From NCBI GenBank assembly GCA_964625225.1, contig CAZVAR010000033.1, positions 1 to 26,962 on the forward strand: a DNA stretch of 26,962 nt, read 5' to 3'. Position 1 is the stretch's first letter; each line of letters begins with the position of its first letter. The translations under genes and the position numbers were made by a program. Below the pieces are notes generated by a model that saw nothing but the letters and a program-made list of their open reading frames with translations, was not told where the DNA came from and searched no databases. Source of the stretch: CAZVAR01 sp964625225 (GTDB taxonomy: Bacteria > Pseudomonadota > Alphaproteobacteria > JAJUGE01). Below are positions 14,129 through 21,157 of this stretch, one piece after another.

Positions 14129-15586
14129 TCAGGAGAACACCGGCCGCCGCCGCGAATAGTACTGCCGCTGCAGCGGCCGCCAACGCTCCATCAGCGCCCG
14201 GTTGGTGTCGAGCGGCGGCTTCTGGTCGGCCGGCAGCAGCGGCTCGTACACGGTCCCGCCGATCTCCTCGCGGAAGGTCCGCTTCGCTTCGGCGACGAGG
14301 CCGGGGTCGAGCAGGCAGTCGAGCACGGCGCCGGTCAGCGCCTTGGCGCCGGCGAGCGCGCCCTTGTGCGCGATCGAGGTCGCCAAGGGCGCGCCGCCGG
14401 TCCAGTGGTGAAACAGGATATTGGGCACGGTGCCGGGAAACCAGAGCCGGCCCATCGGCACCTTCCAGGAGATGTCGCCGCAATCGTTGGAGGCGGCGAT
14501 CGGCTCGGTCCGGCCGGTCAGCGGCGTCACCGCGGTCTTCAGCCCTTCCGCCTCGACGCCGCCCTTCACCTGCAGGGCCCGGGCGAATTCCTGCTCCTCG
14601 GCCGTCCAGTCGGGCATGCCGACCTGCTCGATGTTACGCTGGAGGACCTCGGCCAGCGTGCGGTTGCAGCGGACCGGCCAGACGGCGCTGCGGACGTCGA
14701 CCGCCACCTCGGTGTTGGTCATCAACGCCGCGCCCTGCGCGATCCGCTTCGCCTGTTCGAACAGCGTCCGGGCGCCCTCGGCGGACGGATCGCGGAAGTA
14801 CCACCACACCGCGGCCTTCGCCGGAATCACGTTCGGCTGGTCGCCGCCCTGGGTGATGACGCGGTGTGCCCGCATGCTCGGCTGCATGTGCTCGCGATAC
14901 TGCGCCATCCCCATGTCCATCAGCACGACCGCGTCGAGCGCGTCGCGGCCGCGCCACGGCGCCAGGCCCGCATGGGCGGTCTCGCCCGTGAAGACGAACT
15001 CGGCCGATATCGCGGCGATCTGGACCTGTCCGTACTCGGTCGAGAAGCGGCCGCCGACATGGTCGTGGAAAGCAATGTCGACCGTATCGAAATGGCCGTC
15101 ACGCACGAAATAGGGGCGGCTCAGCAGCAGCTCCTCCGCCGGGGCGCCGAACACCTCCAGCGTACCGGGAAGGCCGTGCTCCTGCATCGCCTGCCGGACC
15201 GCCAGCGCGGCGGCGACCAGCACGGCCGCGTTGACGTTGTGCCCCTCGCAATGCCCCGGCGCACCGGCCAGGATCGGTCGCTGCTCGGTCACGCCGGAGA
15301 CCTGCGAATTGTCCGGCAGGCCGTCATATTCAGCATGCAGCGCGATCACCGGCGACCCGCTGCCGAAGCTGGCACGGAAGGCGGTCGGGAATCCGGAGAT
15401 GCCGCGCTCGACGGTGAATCCGGCCTCTTCGAGCAGGCCCGTCATGAGCGCCGCCGTCTCGTGTTCCTCCAGCCCCGGCTCGCCGAAGGCGAAGATACAG
15501 TCGCTCAGATCCGCAATCGCCCGGCGGTTCCGGTCGAGCCATGCGAAGGCGGCGAGCTTCTGCGGCGACAGGTTGGGGGCGGGCAT
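14129..15586 (-). CDS. M20-family amidohydrolase, AbgB-like
   Basis: The 485-residue enzyme belongs to the M20 metallopeptidase/amidohydrolase group and most resembles AbgB, the p-aminobenzoyl-glutamate hydrolase subunit. Metal and catalytic landmarks are HAEYDGLPD (His84, Asp88), the CEGHNVNAA block (His116), the catalytic glutamates in GAPAEELLLSR (Glu151, Glu152), HDHVGG (174-179) and a late SIAHKGALAGAKAL. The dimerisation-domain signature GETAHAGLAPWRGRDALDA and SNDCGDISWKVP (AbgB-type) are also present. There is no signal peptide, so it acts in the cytoplasm on an N-acyl amino acid or peptide-like amide. The ATG at 15586 has GAAGGA at a 5-nt spacing. It is divergent from the GGT-like gene. 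The substrate is not known. Confidence 0.9.
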   Translation of the reverse strand: MPAPNLSPQKLAAFAWLDRNRRAIADLSDCIFAFGEPGLEEHETAALMTGLLEEAGFTVERGISGFPTAFRASFGSGSPVIALHAEYDGLPDNSQVSGVTEQRPILAGAPGHCEGHNVNAAVLVAAALAVRQAMQEHGLPGTLEVFGAPAEELLLSRPYFVRDGHFDTVDIAFHDHVGGRFSTEYGQVQIAAISAEFVFTGETAHAGLAPWRGRDALDAVVLMDMGMAQYREHMQPSMRAHRVITQGGDQPNVIPAKAAVWWYFRDPSAEGARTLFEQAKRIAQGAALMTNTEVAVDVRSAVWPVRCNRTLAEVLQRNIEQVGMPDWTAEEQEFARALQVKGGVEAEGLKTAVTPLTGRTEPIAASNDCGDISWKVPMGRLWFPGTVPNILFHHWTGGAPLATSIAHKGALAGAKALTGAVLDCLLDPGLVAEAKRTFREEIGGTVYEPLLPADQKPPLDTNRALMERWRPLQRQYYSRRRPVFS

Positions 15587-15827
15587 GACGGTCCTTCTCG
15601 GGAGTCGGGAGGGGTCGGGTCGAGCGGCAGCGCGGACAACATAGCCGAATCCCGGCCGCGGCCGGGTGCGCCGCGATCCCGGCACGCGCCGGAATCGGCG
15701 GGATCGGGCCCGGGGGACGCCACCGGCAGGATCGGGACGGCTTCACGCGACCGCTCCGGCCTGCGACTATGGCGAAGGCAGGTCCGGCCGGGCAAGGCCG
15801 GCCGAGCGCGAACGGAAGGGTACGACG
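15587..15827. promoter_or_regulatory. Divergent control region between the amidohydrolase and GGT-like genes
   Basis: This 241-nt gap must contain both promoters. It holds a perfect 16-bp palindrome with half-site CCCGGCCG (15651-15666) and a nearby inverted repeat GATCCCG/CGGGATC (15675-15681 and 15699-15705). Either could be an operator coordinating the two genes, although GC-rich DNA makes such palindromes easier to find by chance. No clear -35/-10 pair was found. Confidence 0.4.
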
Positions 15828-17429
15828 ATGCGGGGCGTGGTGGTCTGTCCACAGCCGAGAGCGGCGGATGTCGGGGCGGCGGTGCTCTCGGCGGGCGGCA
15901 ACGCCTTCGACGCGGCGATCGCGACCGCCTTCGCCCAGATGGTCGCCGATCCCTTCATGTGCGGCATCGGCGGTATGGGGACCTTGCAGTACTACGCTGC
16001 CGCAACCGGCGCGCACGGCATGATCGACTTCCACACCCGGGCCGGCAGCGGCGTCACGCCGGACATGTGGGCGGGCGAGGTCCGCGGCCGGGCCGAGATC
16101 TCGAAATACACCCAGTTCGACGATTTCCGCAGCGAACTCGGCTACACCGCCATCATGACGCCGGGGACCGTCGCCGGCTTCCACGCCGCCCACCGCTTCG
16201 CGACCCGGCCCTGGGCCGAGCTGCTGCAGCCCGCTATCCGCATGGCGCGCGAGGGACTGGAGATTCCGCCCTTCGTGCACGAGTTCTGGGCCCGGCCCGC
16301 CGTCGACGGCGCGCCAAGCGGGCTTCAGCGGCTCGGCCGGACGCCCGAGTGCGCGCGCATCTTCCTCGATGCCGAGGGCCGGCTGCTGCCGGTCGGGACG
16401 CTGCACCGCAACCCCGATCATGCCGACACGCTGGAGGCGATCGCCGCCGGCGGGCCCGACGTGTTCTATCGCGGGCATCTGGCCGAGCGCATCGCCGCGG
16501 ATTTCGAGCGCAATGGCGCCTTCGTCACCGCGGCCGACCTGGCCGGCTACCGTGTTCGCGAGGGCAGACCGGTCTTCGGCTCCTATCGCGGCCTGACCGT
16601 CGCCGGCAACCCGCCGCCCGGCTCGGGCGTCACGCTGATCCAGATGCTGCAGATCCTGGACCGGTTCGATCTGCGCGGGCTCCATCACAACGGCCCCGAG
16701 CATCTCGACCTGGTCGCACGGGCGATGGCGGCGGCCCATGCCGACCGCGAAGCGTGGCTCGGCGATCCGGATTTCGTCGACGTCCCGGTCGAGACCATGC
16801 TGTCGCAGGAGCGCGCCGCACACTGGGCCGAGCGCATCCGCGCCGGCGAGTTCCTTGCGCCCCGGCCGGAGACGCCGCCGAGCTGCACCACCCATCTCTG
16901 CGTCTATGACGAGGCCGGCAACGCCGTTTCCTGCACGCATACGCTCGGCACCGGGGCGGGCGTCGTGACACCGGGGCTGGGCTTCGTCTGGAACAATTCG
17001 ATGAAGCTGTTCGACCCCGAGCCGGGCCGCGCCAACTCGATGGCCCCCGGCAAGGCGCGCACCACGGCGATGTCGCCGACCATCCTCCTCAAGGACGGCC
17101 GGCCCTGGCTGCTGGTCGGCGCCCCCGGCGGTAGCGTGATCGTCAGCGCGATCCTGCAGACCATCATCAACATCGTCGATTTCGGCATGTCGCCGGCCGA
17201 GGCCGTGGCCATGCCGCGAATCCACTGCGAGGGCGGCCCGGTCCATGCCGAGGCGCGGATCCAGAGCGCCGTGGTCGCGGCTCTGCTCCGGCAAGGGCAT
17301 CGGGTCAAGCAGACGCCGATCAGCTACGACCCGGTCATGTCGCGCGCCCATGCCGTCCTGATCGAGGACGACCGCTGGCGCGGCGGCGCAGACCCCCGGG
17401 GCGGCGGCGGGGTCGCCTATGCGTGGTGA
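15828..17429 (+). CDS. Gamma-glutamyltransferase-family Ntn hydrolase with altered substrate pocket
   Basis: The 533-residue protein has the full GGT fold. The self-processing site is at SCTTHLCVYDEAGNAV, so Thr354 would become the new N-terminus and nucleophile. The PGGS oxyanion motif is in GAPGGSVIVSAILQ (431-444), and the end reads ADPRGGGGVAYAW. Compared with E. coli GGT (recalled from memory), the alpha-carboxylate-binding Arg in DFRE is His here (DFHT). The Asn after the YTL motif is Gly (HTLGT), the Gln and Asp of NNQMDDF are Ser and Leu (NNSMKLF), and the Ser pair before MSPT is Thr-Ala. It therefore probably cleaves an amide other than gamma-glutamyl. No signal peptide is seen. GGAAGGG precedes the ATG at 15828 by 7 nt. 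Confidence 0.88.
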   Translation: MRGVVVCPQPRAADVGAAVLSAGGNAFDAAIATAFAQMVADPFMCGIGGMGTLQYYAAATGAHGMIDFHTRAGSGVTPDMWAGEVRGRAEISKYTQFDDFRSELGYTAIMTPGTVAGFHAAHRFATRPWAELLQPAIRMAREGLEIPPFVHEFWARPAVDGAPSGLQRLGRTPECARIFLDAEGRLLPVGTLHRNPDHADTLEAIAAGGPDVFYRGHLAERIAADFERNGAFVTAADLAGYRVREGRPVFGSYRGLTVAGNPPPGSGVTLIQMLQILDRFDLRGLHHNGPEHLDLVARAMAAAHADREAWLGDPDFVDVPVETMLSQERAAHWAERIRAGEFLAPRPETPPSCTTHLCVYDEAGNAVSCTHTLGTGAGVVTPGLGFVWNNSMKLFDPEPGRANSMAPGKARTTAMSPTILLKDGRPWLLVGAPGGSVIVSAILQTIINIVDFGMSPAEAVAMPRIHCEGGPVHAEARIQSAVVAALLRQGHRVKQTPISYDPVMSRAHAVLIEDDRWRGGADPRGGGGVAYAW

Positions 17430-17449
17430 CGGAGCGCGCCGCGGGTGAA

Positions 17450-17471
17450 GGCGGCAGGCGGGGACGCCGCC
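17450..17471. terminator. Weak hairpin between convergent GGT-like and MFS genes
   Basis: Six-base arms GGCGGC (17450-17455) and GCCGCC (17466-17471) fill the 49-nt gap between two convergent genes. The loop is 10 nt and no T-run follows on either strand. The position suits a shared terminator, but the structure is marginal. Confidence 0.25.
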
Positions 17472-17478
17472 CTCCGGC

Positions 17479-18651
17479 TCATCCGCGGAACAGCACGATC
17501 GCGACCAGCAGCGGCGGCACCGCGGCCAGCCAGAAGCAGAGCGCGTAGCTCCCCGTCGCCGCCAGCACCGCCGTCATGACCAGCGGATAGACGATGGCGG
17601 TGGCGCTGCCGAAGGCGATCACGCCGCCGGTCATCGCCCCGACCATACCGGGCGGCGACAGCCGCGCGACCTCGGACAGGTTGATCCCGTGCCAGCTCAC
17701 GGCGGTCCCGGCGAGCGCCAGGGCGACGGCGGTGATCGCGGCCAGGGGCCAGGCCGGCGTGACCAGCCCGAGCAGTGCCGCGACCGCCGCCATGGCGAGG
17801 CCGAGCAGCCCGAGCAGCCGCCGCGGCCCGCCGACCCGCCCGCCGACCCAGCCCCAGAACACGCGCGCGAACACGGCCACCACCTGCGCCGCCGCGAACA
17901 CCTGCCCGGCGGTGACGAGGTCGTAGCGCAGCTCCACCACCATGAAGGTCACGAAGAAGGTGATGAAGGTGTTCTGCAGCCCGACATAGGCGCCCTGCGC
18001 GAAGGCGAGGCCGCGCAGGCCGCGGTCGCGGAAGATCGTCCGCAGCGTCACGAACATCCCGGCGCGCTGCGCGCCGCTGCGTGCCGCGCCGTCAGCGTCG
18101 AAGCGGGGCACCAGCGGCTGCAGCAGCGCCGCCAGCAGCAGGCCGCTCCCCGCCGTCACCAGGATCGCCGCACGCCAGTCGACCAGGGCGACGCAGAGCG
18201 GGCCGATCAGCCCGGCCAGCATCGTGCCCGCCGGCACCCCGGTCTGCTTGATCGAGAAGATGAGCGGCGCGGAGGCGGGCGGCGCGTAGCGGGCCAGGAT
18301 GTCGGAGCTGGCCGGCGTCGCGATCACCGTGCCGAGGCCGACGACAAACGCTCCCGCCGCGACCAGGATCACCCATCCCGGCAGGCTCATGGCGAGGCCG
18401 GCTCCCATCAGCAGCAGCGAGACCTGGCTCATCCGCATCGCGCCGAAGCGCTGGATCCAGCGCCCGCAGGCTGCCGCCCCGAGCGTGGAGGCGGCGCCGG
18501 CGATCGCGACGTAGATCCCGACCAGCTCGGGATCGATGCCCAGATCGCCGGCCATCGCCGGCCCGATCACGGGCACGATGCTCTTGCCCCAGGTGGTGAC
18601 GGTCTGCTGGATCAGCATCGCCCCGAGGGCGAGCCAGAGCACCCCGGTCAC
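17479..18651 (-). CDS. Major facilitator superfamily transporter
   Basis: A 12-helix MFS permease of about 390 residues. Membrane helices start at VLWLALGAMLIQQTV. The region after helix 2 reads AACGRWIQRFGAMRMSQ, the family's loop 2-3 position, and a central cytoplasmic loop (about 170-195, RFDADGAARSGAQRAG) separates the halves. The second half contains FWGWVGGRVGGPRRLLG, the repeat of the signature. GTG 18651 is chosen because the open frame further upstream overlaps the MaoC gene; GTG 18642 is also possible and neither has a clear ribosome-binding site. It is the last gene of the SDR-MaoC-MaoC-MFS run, so it may import or export the pathway's substrate or product. The ligand is unknown. 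Confidence 0.85.
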   Translation of the reverse strand: MTGVLWLALGAMLIQQTVTTWGKSIVPVIGPAMAGDLGIDPELVGIYVAIAGAASTLGAAACGRWIQRFGAMRMSQVSLLLMGAGLAMSLPGWVILVAAGAFVVGLGTVIATPASSDILARYAPPASAPLIFSIKQTGVPAGTMLAGLIGPLCVALVDWRAAILVTAGSGLLLAALLQPLVPRFDADGAARSGAQRAGMFVTLRTIFRDRGLRGLAFAQGAYVGLQNTFITFFVTFMVVELRYDLVTAGQVFAAAQVVAVFARVFWGWVGGRVGGPRRLLGLLGLAMAAVAALLGLVTPAWPLAAITAVALALAGTAVSWHGINLSEVARLSPPGMVGAMTGGVIAFGSATAIVYPLVMTAVLAATGSYALCFWLAAVPPLLVAIVLFRG

Positions 18652-18691
18652 GGCCGGGCCCGCGGCAGCGCCGCTGCCCGGCCCGTCCGCT

Positions 18692-19114
18692 TCAGGGATC
18701 GACGTATGCCGTCGCGTAGCCGTTGACGACCTCCTTGCCGTCCTGGTTGGTCGTCGAGACCGCCAGGTCGACATAGTGCCGGCCGCCCTCCTCGCGGATG
18801 GCGGTGACGGTGGCCTTGGCGTCGAGCGTATCGCCGGGCCAGACCTGATTGGTGAACCGGACCCCGAACTTCGTCAATCGACCGTCGCCGACATAGTTGG
18901 TCAACATCTTGCCGGTGAGCCCCATCGTCAGCATCCCGTGCGCGAACACGCTCGGATACCCCGCCGACTGGACCGTGTAGACCTCGTCCGTGTGCAGCGG
19001 ATTGTAGTCGCCGGAGGCGCCCGCGTACTGGACGATCTGGGTGCGCGAGAGATTCTCGACGACGCGCTCGCTGTACGAGTCGCCGACCTTGAGCGTGCTT
19101 GCCTTGAGTGCCAT
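18692..19114 (-). CDS. MaoC-type enoyl-CoA hydratase, catalytic subunit
   Basis: A 140-residue hot-dog-fold protein with the complete hydratase 2 signature QYAGASGDYNPLHTDE (Asp36 and His41 are the expected catalytic pair), followed by AHGMLTMGLTGKM. Such proteins add water to trans-2-enoyl-CoA or related thioesters, or remove it. The ATG at 19114 follows GAGGGGGG. It begins 14 nt after the first MaoC-like gene. The pairing of a complete and an incomplete MaoC domain resembles heterodimeric hydratases such as mycobacterial HadA/HadB, so the two probably form one enzyme. It may act on the CoA ester made by the CaiB protein encoded on the other side of the control region; that link is an inference. 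Confidence 0.9.
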   Translation of the reverse strand: MALKASTLKVGDSYSERVVENLSRTQIVQYAGASGDYNPLHTDEVYTVQSAGYPSVFAHGMLTMGLTGKMLTNYVGDGRLTKFGVRFTNQVWPGDTLDAKATVTAIREEGGRHYVDLAVSTTNQDGKEVVNGYATAYVDP

Positions 19115-19128
19115 GGCCGTCGCCCCCC

Positions 19129-19617
19129 TCAGCTCCGGTCGACCGGGCGCTCGGTGGTCACGCCCACACTGCGCGCCGTGACCACCAGTTCGCCGTTCTG
19201 ATCGCGGTACTCGGTGATGCGCTCGCGGAAGCGCAGCTTGCCGGCGCGCCGGCTCTCCTTCTCCCAGGTCTCTCCCTGGCGGGTCTCGACCGTGAGGACG
19301 TCGCCGGGACGCAACGGGCGGTGATACTCGAAATGCTGCTCGGCATGGAGCCCGCCGCTGGAGGCCGGCTTGCCCTCGATGCCGCTCGGCGTCCTGCCCG
19401 ATCCGAACCACGGCTGGCCGGGCTTGGGGCGCAGGTGATAGTCGGGATCGAACTGCGCCACCGCCTGCGGAAAGGTCGGCGGCGCGATGATGCCGCCCAC
19501 CTCGGTGCGCTTGGCCCGCTCGGCGTCGTGATAGACGGGATTGATGTCGCCGATAGCGCGCGCGAACATCATGATGTGCGTCGCCTCGACGGGGAAGGTG
19601 ATCTTCGGCAAGGGCAT
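19129..19617 (-). CDS. MaoC-like/FAS1-type dehydratase, N-terminal-type subunit
   Basis: A hot-dog-fold protein of about 162 residues of the MaoC_dehydrat_N (FAS1-like) type. The motif is FARAIGDINPVYHD, with Tyr29 where the catalytic His of GDxNPxH would stand (a His follows one place later), so it is probably the structural or substrate-binding partner of the next gene. A long CoA-contacting region includes GGLHAEQHFEYHRPLRPGDVL. The start is arguable. ATG 19617 has AGGAGG touching it with no spacing, whereas the TTG two codons further (19611) would have the ideal 6-nt spacing. An ATG at 19653 is a third option. The gene follows the SDR after a 133-nt gap with a hairpin. Confidence 0.85.
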   Translation of the reverse strand: MPLPKITFPVEATHIMMFARAIGDINPVYHDAERAKRTEVGGIIAPPTFPQAVAQFDPDYHLRPKPGQPWFGSGRTPSGIEGKPASSGGLHAEQHFEYHRPLRPGDVLTVETRQGETWEKESRRAGKLRFRERITEYRDQNGELVVTARSVGVTTERPVDRS

Positions 19618-19709
19618 CCTCCTGGTTTCCGGACTGCGGCTTCCCGGCATCATAGCCGCCCCGCACGGCTTTGCAGCCGTCTCCCCGTTGCCGCCGCGGA
19701 ACGGCGCTC

Positions 19710-19748
19710 GCCCCGCGCCTGCGCACGGGGCATCCGCGGGCGCGGGGC
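19710..19748 (-). terminator. Hairpin just after the SDR stop codon
   Basis: Perfect 10-bp arms GCCCCGCGCC (19710-19719) and GGCGCGGGGC (19739-19748) flank a 19-nt loop, starting 2 nt past the SDR stop codon. No T-run follows. It may terminate part of the transcripts or protect the 3' end of the SDR message, giving it higher abundance than the MaoC genes downstream. Confidence 0.45.
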
Positions 19749-19750
19749 CG

Positions 19751-20545
19751 TCAGCGCGGCCAGTCCCGGATCGCCAGGAAGCCGCCGTCGATCGGGAGGA
19801 AGGCTCCGGTCACCCAGCGCGACTCGTCGCTCGCCAGATAGACCGCGGCGTGGGCCACGTCCCATCCGGTGCCCTCGCTGCGCAGCGGCACCGCGTTCCG
19901 CCGCCGTGCCCGGCCCTCCTCGCCGAGATGCGCCACCAGCGGCGTGTACACCGTCCCGACGATCAGGCAATTCGCGCGGATGTTCTCCGCGGCGTAGTCG
20001 GCGGCGACCGACAGCGTCAGCCCGTGCAACCCCGCCTTGGTGGTGGCATAGGCCACCGCGCCGGTCTCGCGCGAGAGCCCCGTCGCCCCGGCGATCGAAG
20101 AGACGTTGACGATCGAGCCGCCGCCGCCGGCGCGCATGCGCGGGATGGCGTATTTGCAGCAGAGCATGGCCGTGGTGAGATTGGCCTGGAACAGGCGGTT
20201 CCAGTCCTCGATCTCGATCCGCTCGACCGTGGCGGCGTGGCCGATGCCGATATTGTTGACGAGGACATCCAACCGCCCGTAACGCTCGACCGCGAACGCG
20301 GCCAGCGCGCGCGCCGTCTCCGGGTCGCCGACATCGCCGGCGAAGGCAGCCGCCTCGCCGCCTTCGGCCATGATCTCCGCCGCCAGCGCCTCGGCGCGCT
20401 CGGCGCTGCGGTTGACCAGCACGACCCGGGCGCCTTCGCGCGCGAACCGGATCGCCGTCGCCTTGCCGTTGCCGACGCCTTCGCCGCGCGACGCGGCGCC
20501 CGTCACGATGGCGACCTTCCCCGCCAGGCGGCCGTCCCTCGGCAT
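19751..20545 (-). CDS. SDR-family oxidoreductase
   Basis: A classical 264-residue short-chain dehydrogenase/reductase. The nucleotide-binding loop is TGAASRGEGVGNGKA (17-31), longer than TGxxxGxG, as in one SDR subgroup. The NNIGIGH motif, the catalytic Ser in IVNVSSIAGATG and the Tyr-Lys pair in YATTKAG follow, and the C-terminus has WVTGAFLPIDGG. It would oxidise a hydroxy group or reduce a keto group with NAD(P). The ATG at 20545 has AGGAGG at a 5-nt spacing. It is the first gene of the minus-strand catabolic run and is divergent from the NIPSNAP gene. In the pathway it could oxidise the 3-hydroxy product of the MaoC hydratase; that is an inference from context. Confidence 0.92.
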   Translation of the reverse strand: MPRDGRLAGKVAIVTGAASRGEGVGNGKATAIRFAREGARVVLVNRSAERAEALAAEIMAEGGEAAAFAGDVGDPETARALAAFAVERYGRLDVLVNNIGIGHAATVERIEIEDWNRLFQANLTTAMLCCKYAIPRMRAGGGGSIVNVSSIAGATGLSRETGAVAYATTKAGLHGLTLSVAADYAAENIRANCLIVGTVYTPLVAHLGEEGRARRRNAVPLRSEGTGWDVAHAAVYLASDESRWVTGAFLPIDGGFLAIRDWPR

Positions 20546-20624
20546 CCCGTCCTCCTGTCCTCTGCCATGTCGTTCGGATACGGCGCGCGCGACGGCTGCG
20601 GCCGCCCCGCTCGCACCCCCGCGG

Positions 20625-20640
20625 AACTGTCCGGACCAGT
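20625..20640. promoter_or_regulatory. Candidate GntR/FadR-like operator
   Basis: The sequence AACTGTCCGGACCAGT is a palindrome with one extra C (ACTGTCCGGAC + C + AGT). Its right half GGACCAGT matches the half-site recalled for FadR-type GntR regulators. It lies roughly midway between the two divergent start codons, where a shared operator would be expected. No database comparison was made. Confidence 0.35.
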
Positions 20641-20660
20641 ATGGTGCGGCCGCGGCACGG

Positions 20661-20684
20661 GCGGCAACCGGCGCCGGCTGCCGC
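20661..20684. repeat. 24-nt inverted repeat with one mismatch
   Basis: Reading inwards, the arms GCGGCAACCGGC and GCCGGCTGCCGC pair at 11 of 12 positions (one A/C mismatch) with no spacer. It lies 80 nt upstream of the NIPSNAP start and about 115 nt from the SDR start. It could be a dyad operator or, in RNA, a hairpin in the NIPSNAP leader. Confidence 0.45.
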
Positions 20685-20764
20685 ATGATTCTTGTGGCGA
20701 CGGCCGGCATTCTCCGACACGCTCCCGAGGCGAGCCCGCATACACTTCGCCGAAGGAGGTTCCG

Positions 20765-21091
20765 ATGCTCTACGAGCTCCGCGTGTATCATTGCGTGCCC
20801 GGCCGCCTGCCGGCCCTGCTGAAGCGATTCGAGACGATCACGCTGGGCCTGTGGGAGCGGCACGGCATCCGCCAGGCGGGGTTCTGGACCGTGGCGATCG
20901 GCGAATCGAACCAGGTCCTCTACTACATGCTGGCCTGGGAATCGCTCGCCGAGCGCGAGCAGAAATGGAACGCGTTCGCGAGCGATCCCGAATGGCTGGC
21001 CCGGCGCGCCGAGACCGAACGCGACGGCCCCATCGTCGCGAAGGTGACCAACGAGATCCTTCAGCCAACCGGTTTCTCGTCCGTGCAGTGA
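20765..21091 (+). CDS. NIPSNAP-family protein
   Basis: A 108-residue protein of the NIPSNAP family (dimeric ferredoxin-like alpha/beta barrel fold). The typical opening MLYELRVYHCVPGRLPALL is followed by RFETITLGLWERHGI, GFWTVAIGESNQVLYYMLAWES and a DPEWLARRAE tail, which all match the family's pattern. Bacterial NIPSNAP proteins are common in catabolic clusters, but their biochemical role is not settled. The ATG at 20765 has a perfect AAGGAGGT site at a 4-nt spacing, so high translation is expected. It heads the plus-strand run, 66 nt ahead of the RraA-like gene. Confidence 0.9.
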   Translation: MLYELRVYHCVPGRLPALLKRFETITLGLWERHGIRQAGFWTVAIGESNQVLYYMLAWESLAEREQKWNAFASDPEWLARRAETERDGPIVAKVTNEILQPTGFSSVQ

Positions 21092-21157
21092 CCGTGTAAC
21101 CTCGCCAGCCTTGCGTACCGGCCGGCCGACCGGCGCGGCCCATCGATGGAGCGGCCA

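Larger units (their letters stand above)
20546..20764. promoter_or_regulatory. Divergent control region between the SDR and NIPSNAP runs
   Basis: This 219-nt gap separates the two arms of the catabolic cluster. It contains a near-palindrome at 20625-20640 and a larger 24-nt inverted repeat at 20661-20684, both listed separately. A perfect Shine-Dalgarno stretch, AAGGAGGT, lies at 20753-20760 before the NIPSNAP gene. No confident -35/-10 pair was recognised on either strand. No regulator gene is adjacent. Confidence 0.5.

Noticed and set aside
13838..16909. A 1023-codon plus-strand open frame across the DUF2339 start, the amidohydrolase and part of the GGT-like gene
   Set aside because: It shows the composition of an antisense shadow and conflicts with strong motifs in other frames.
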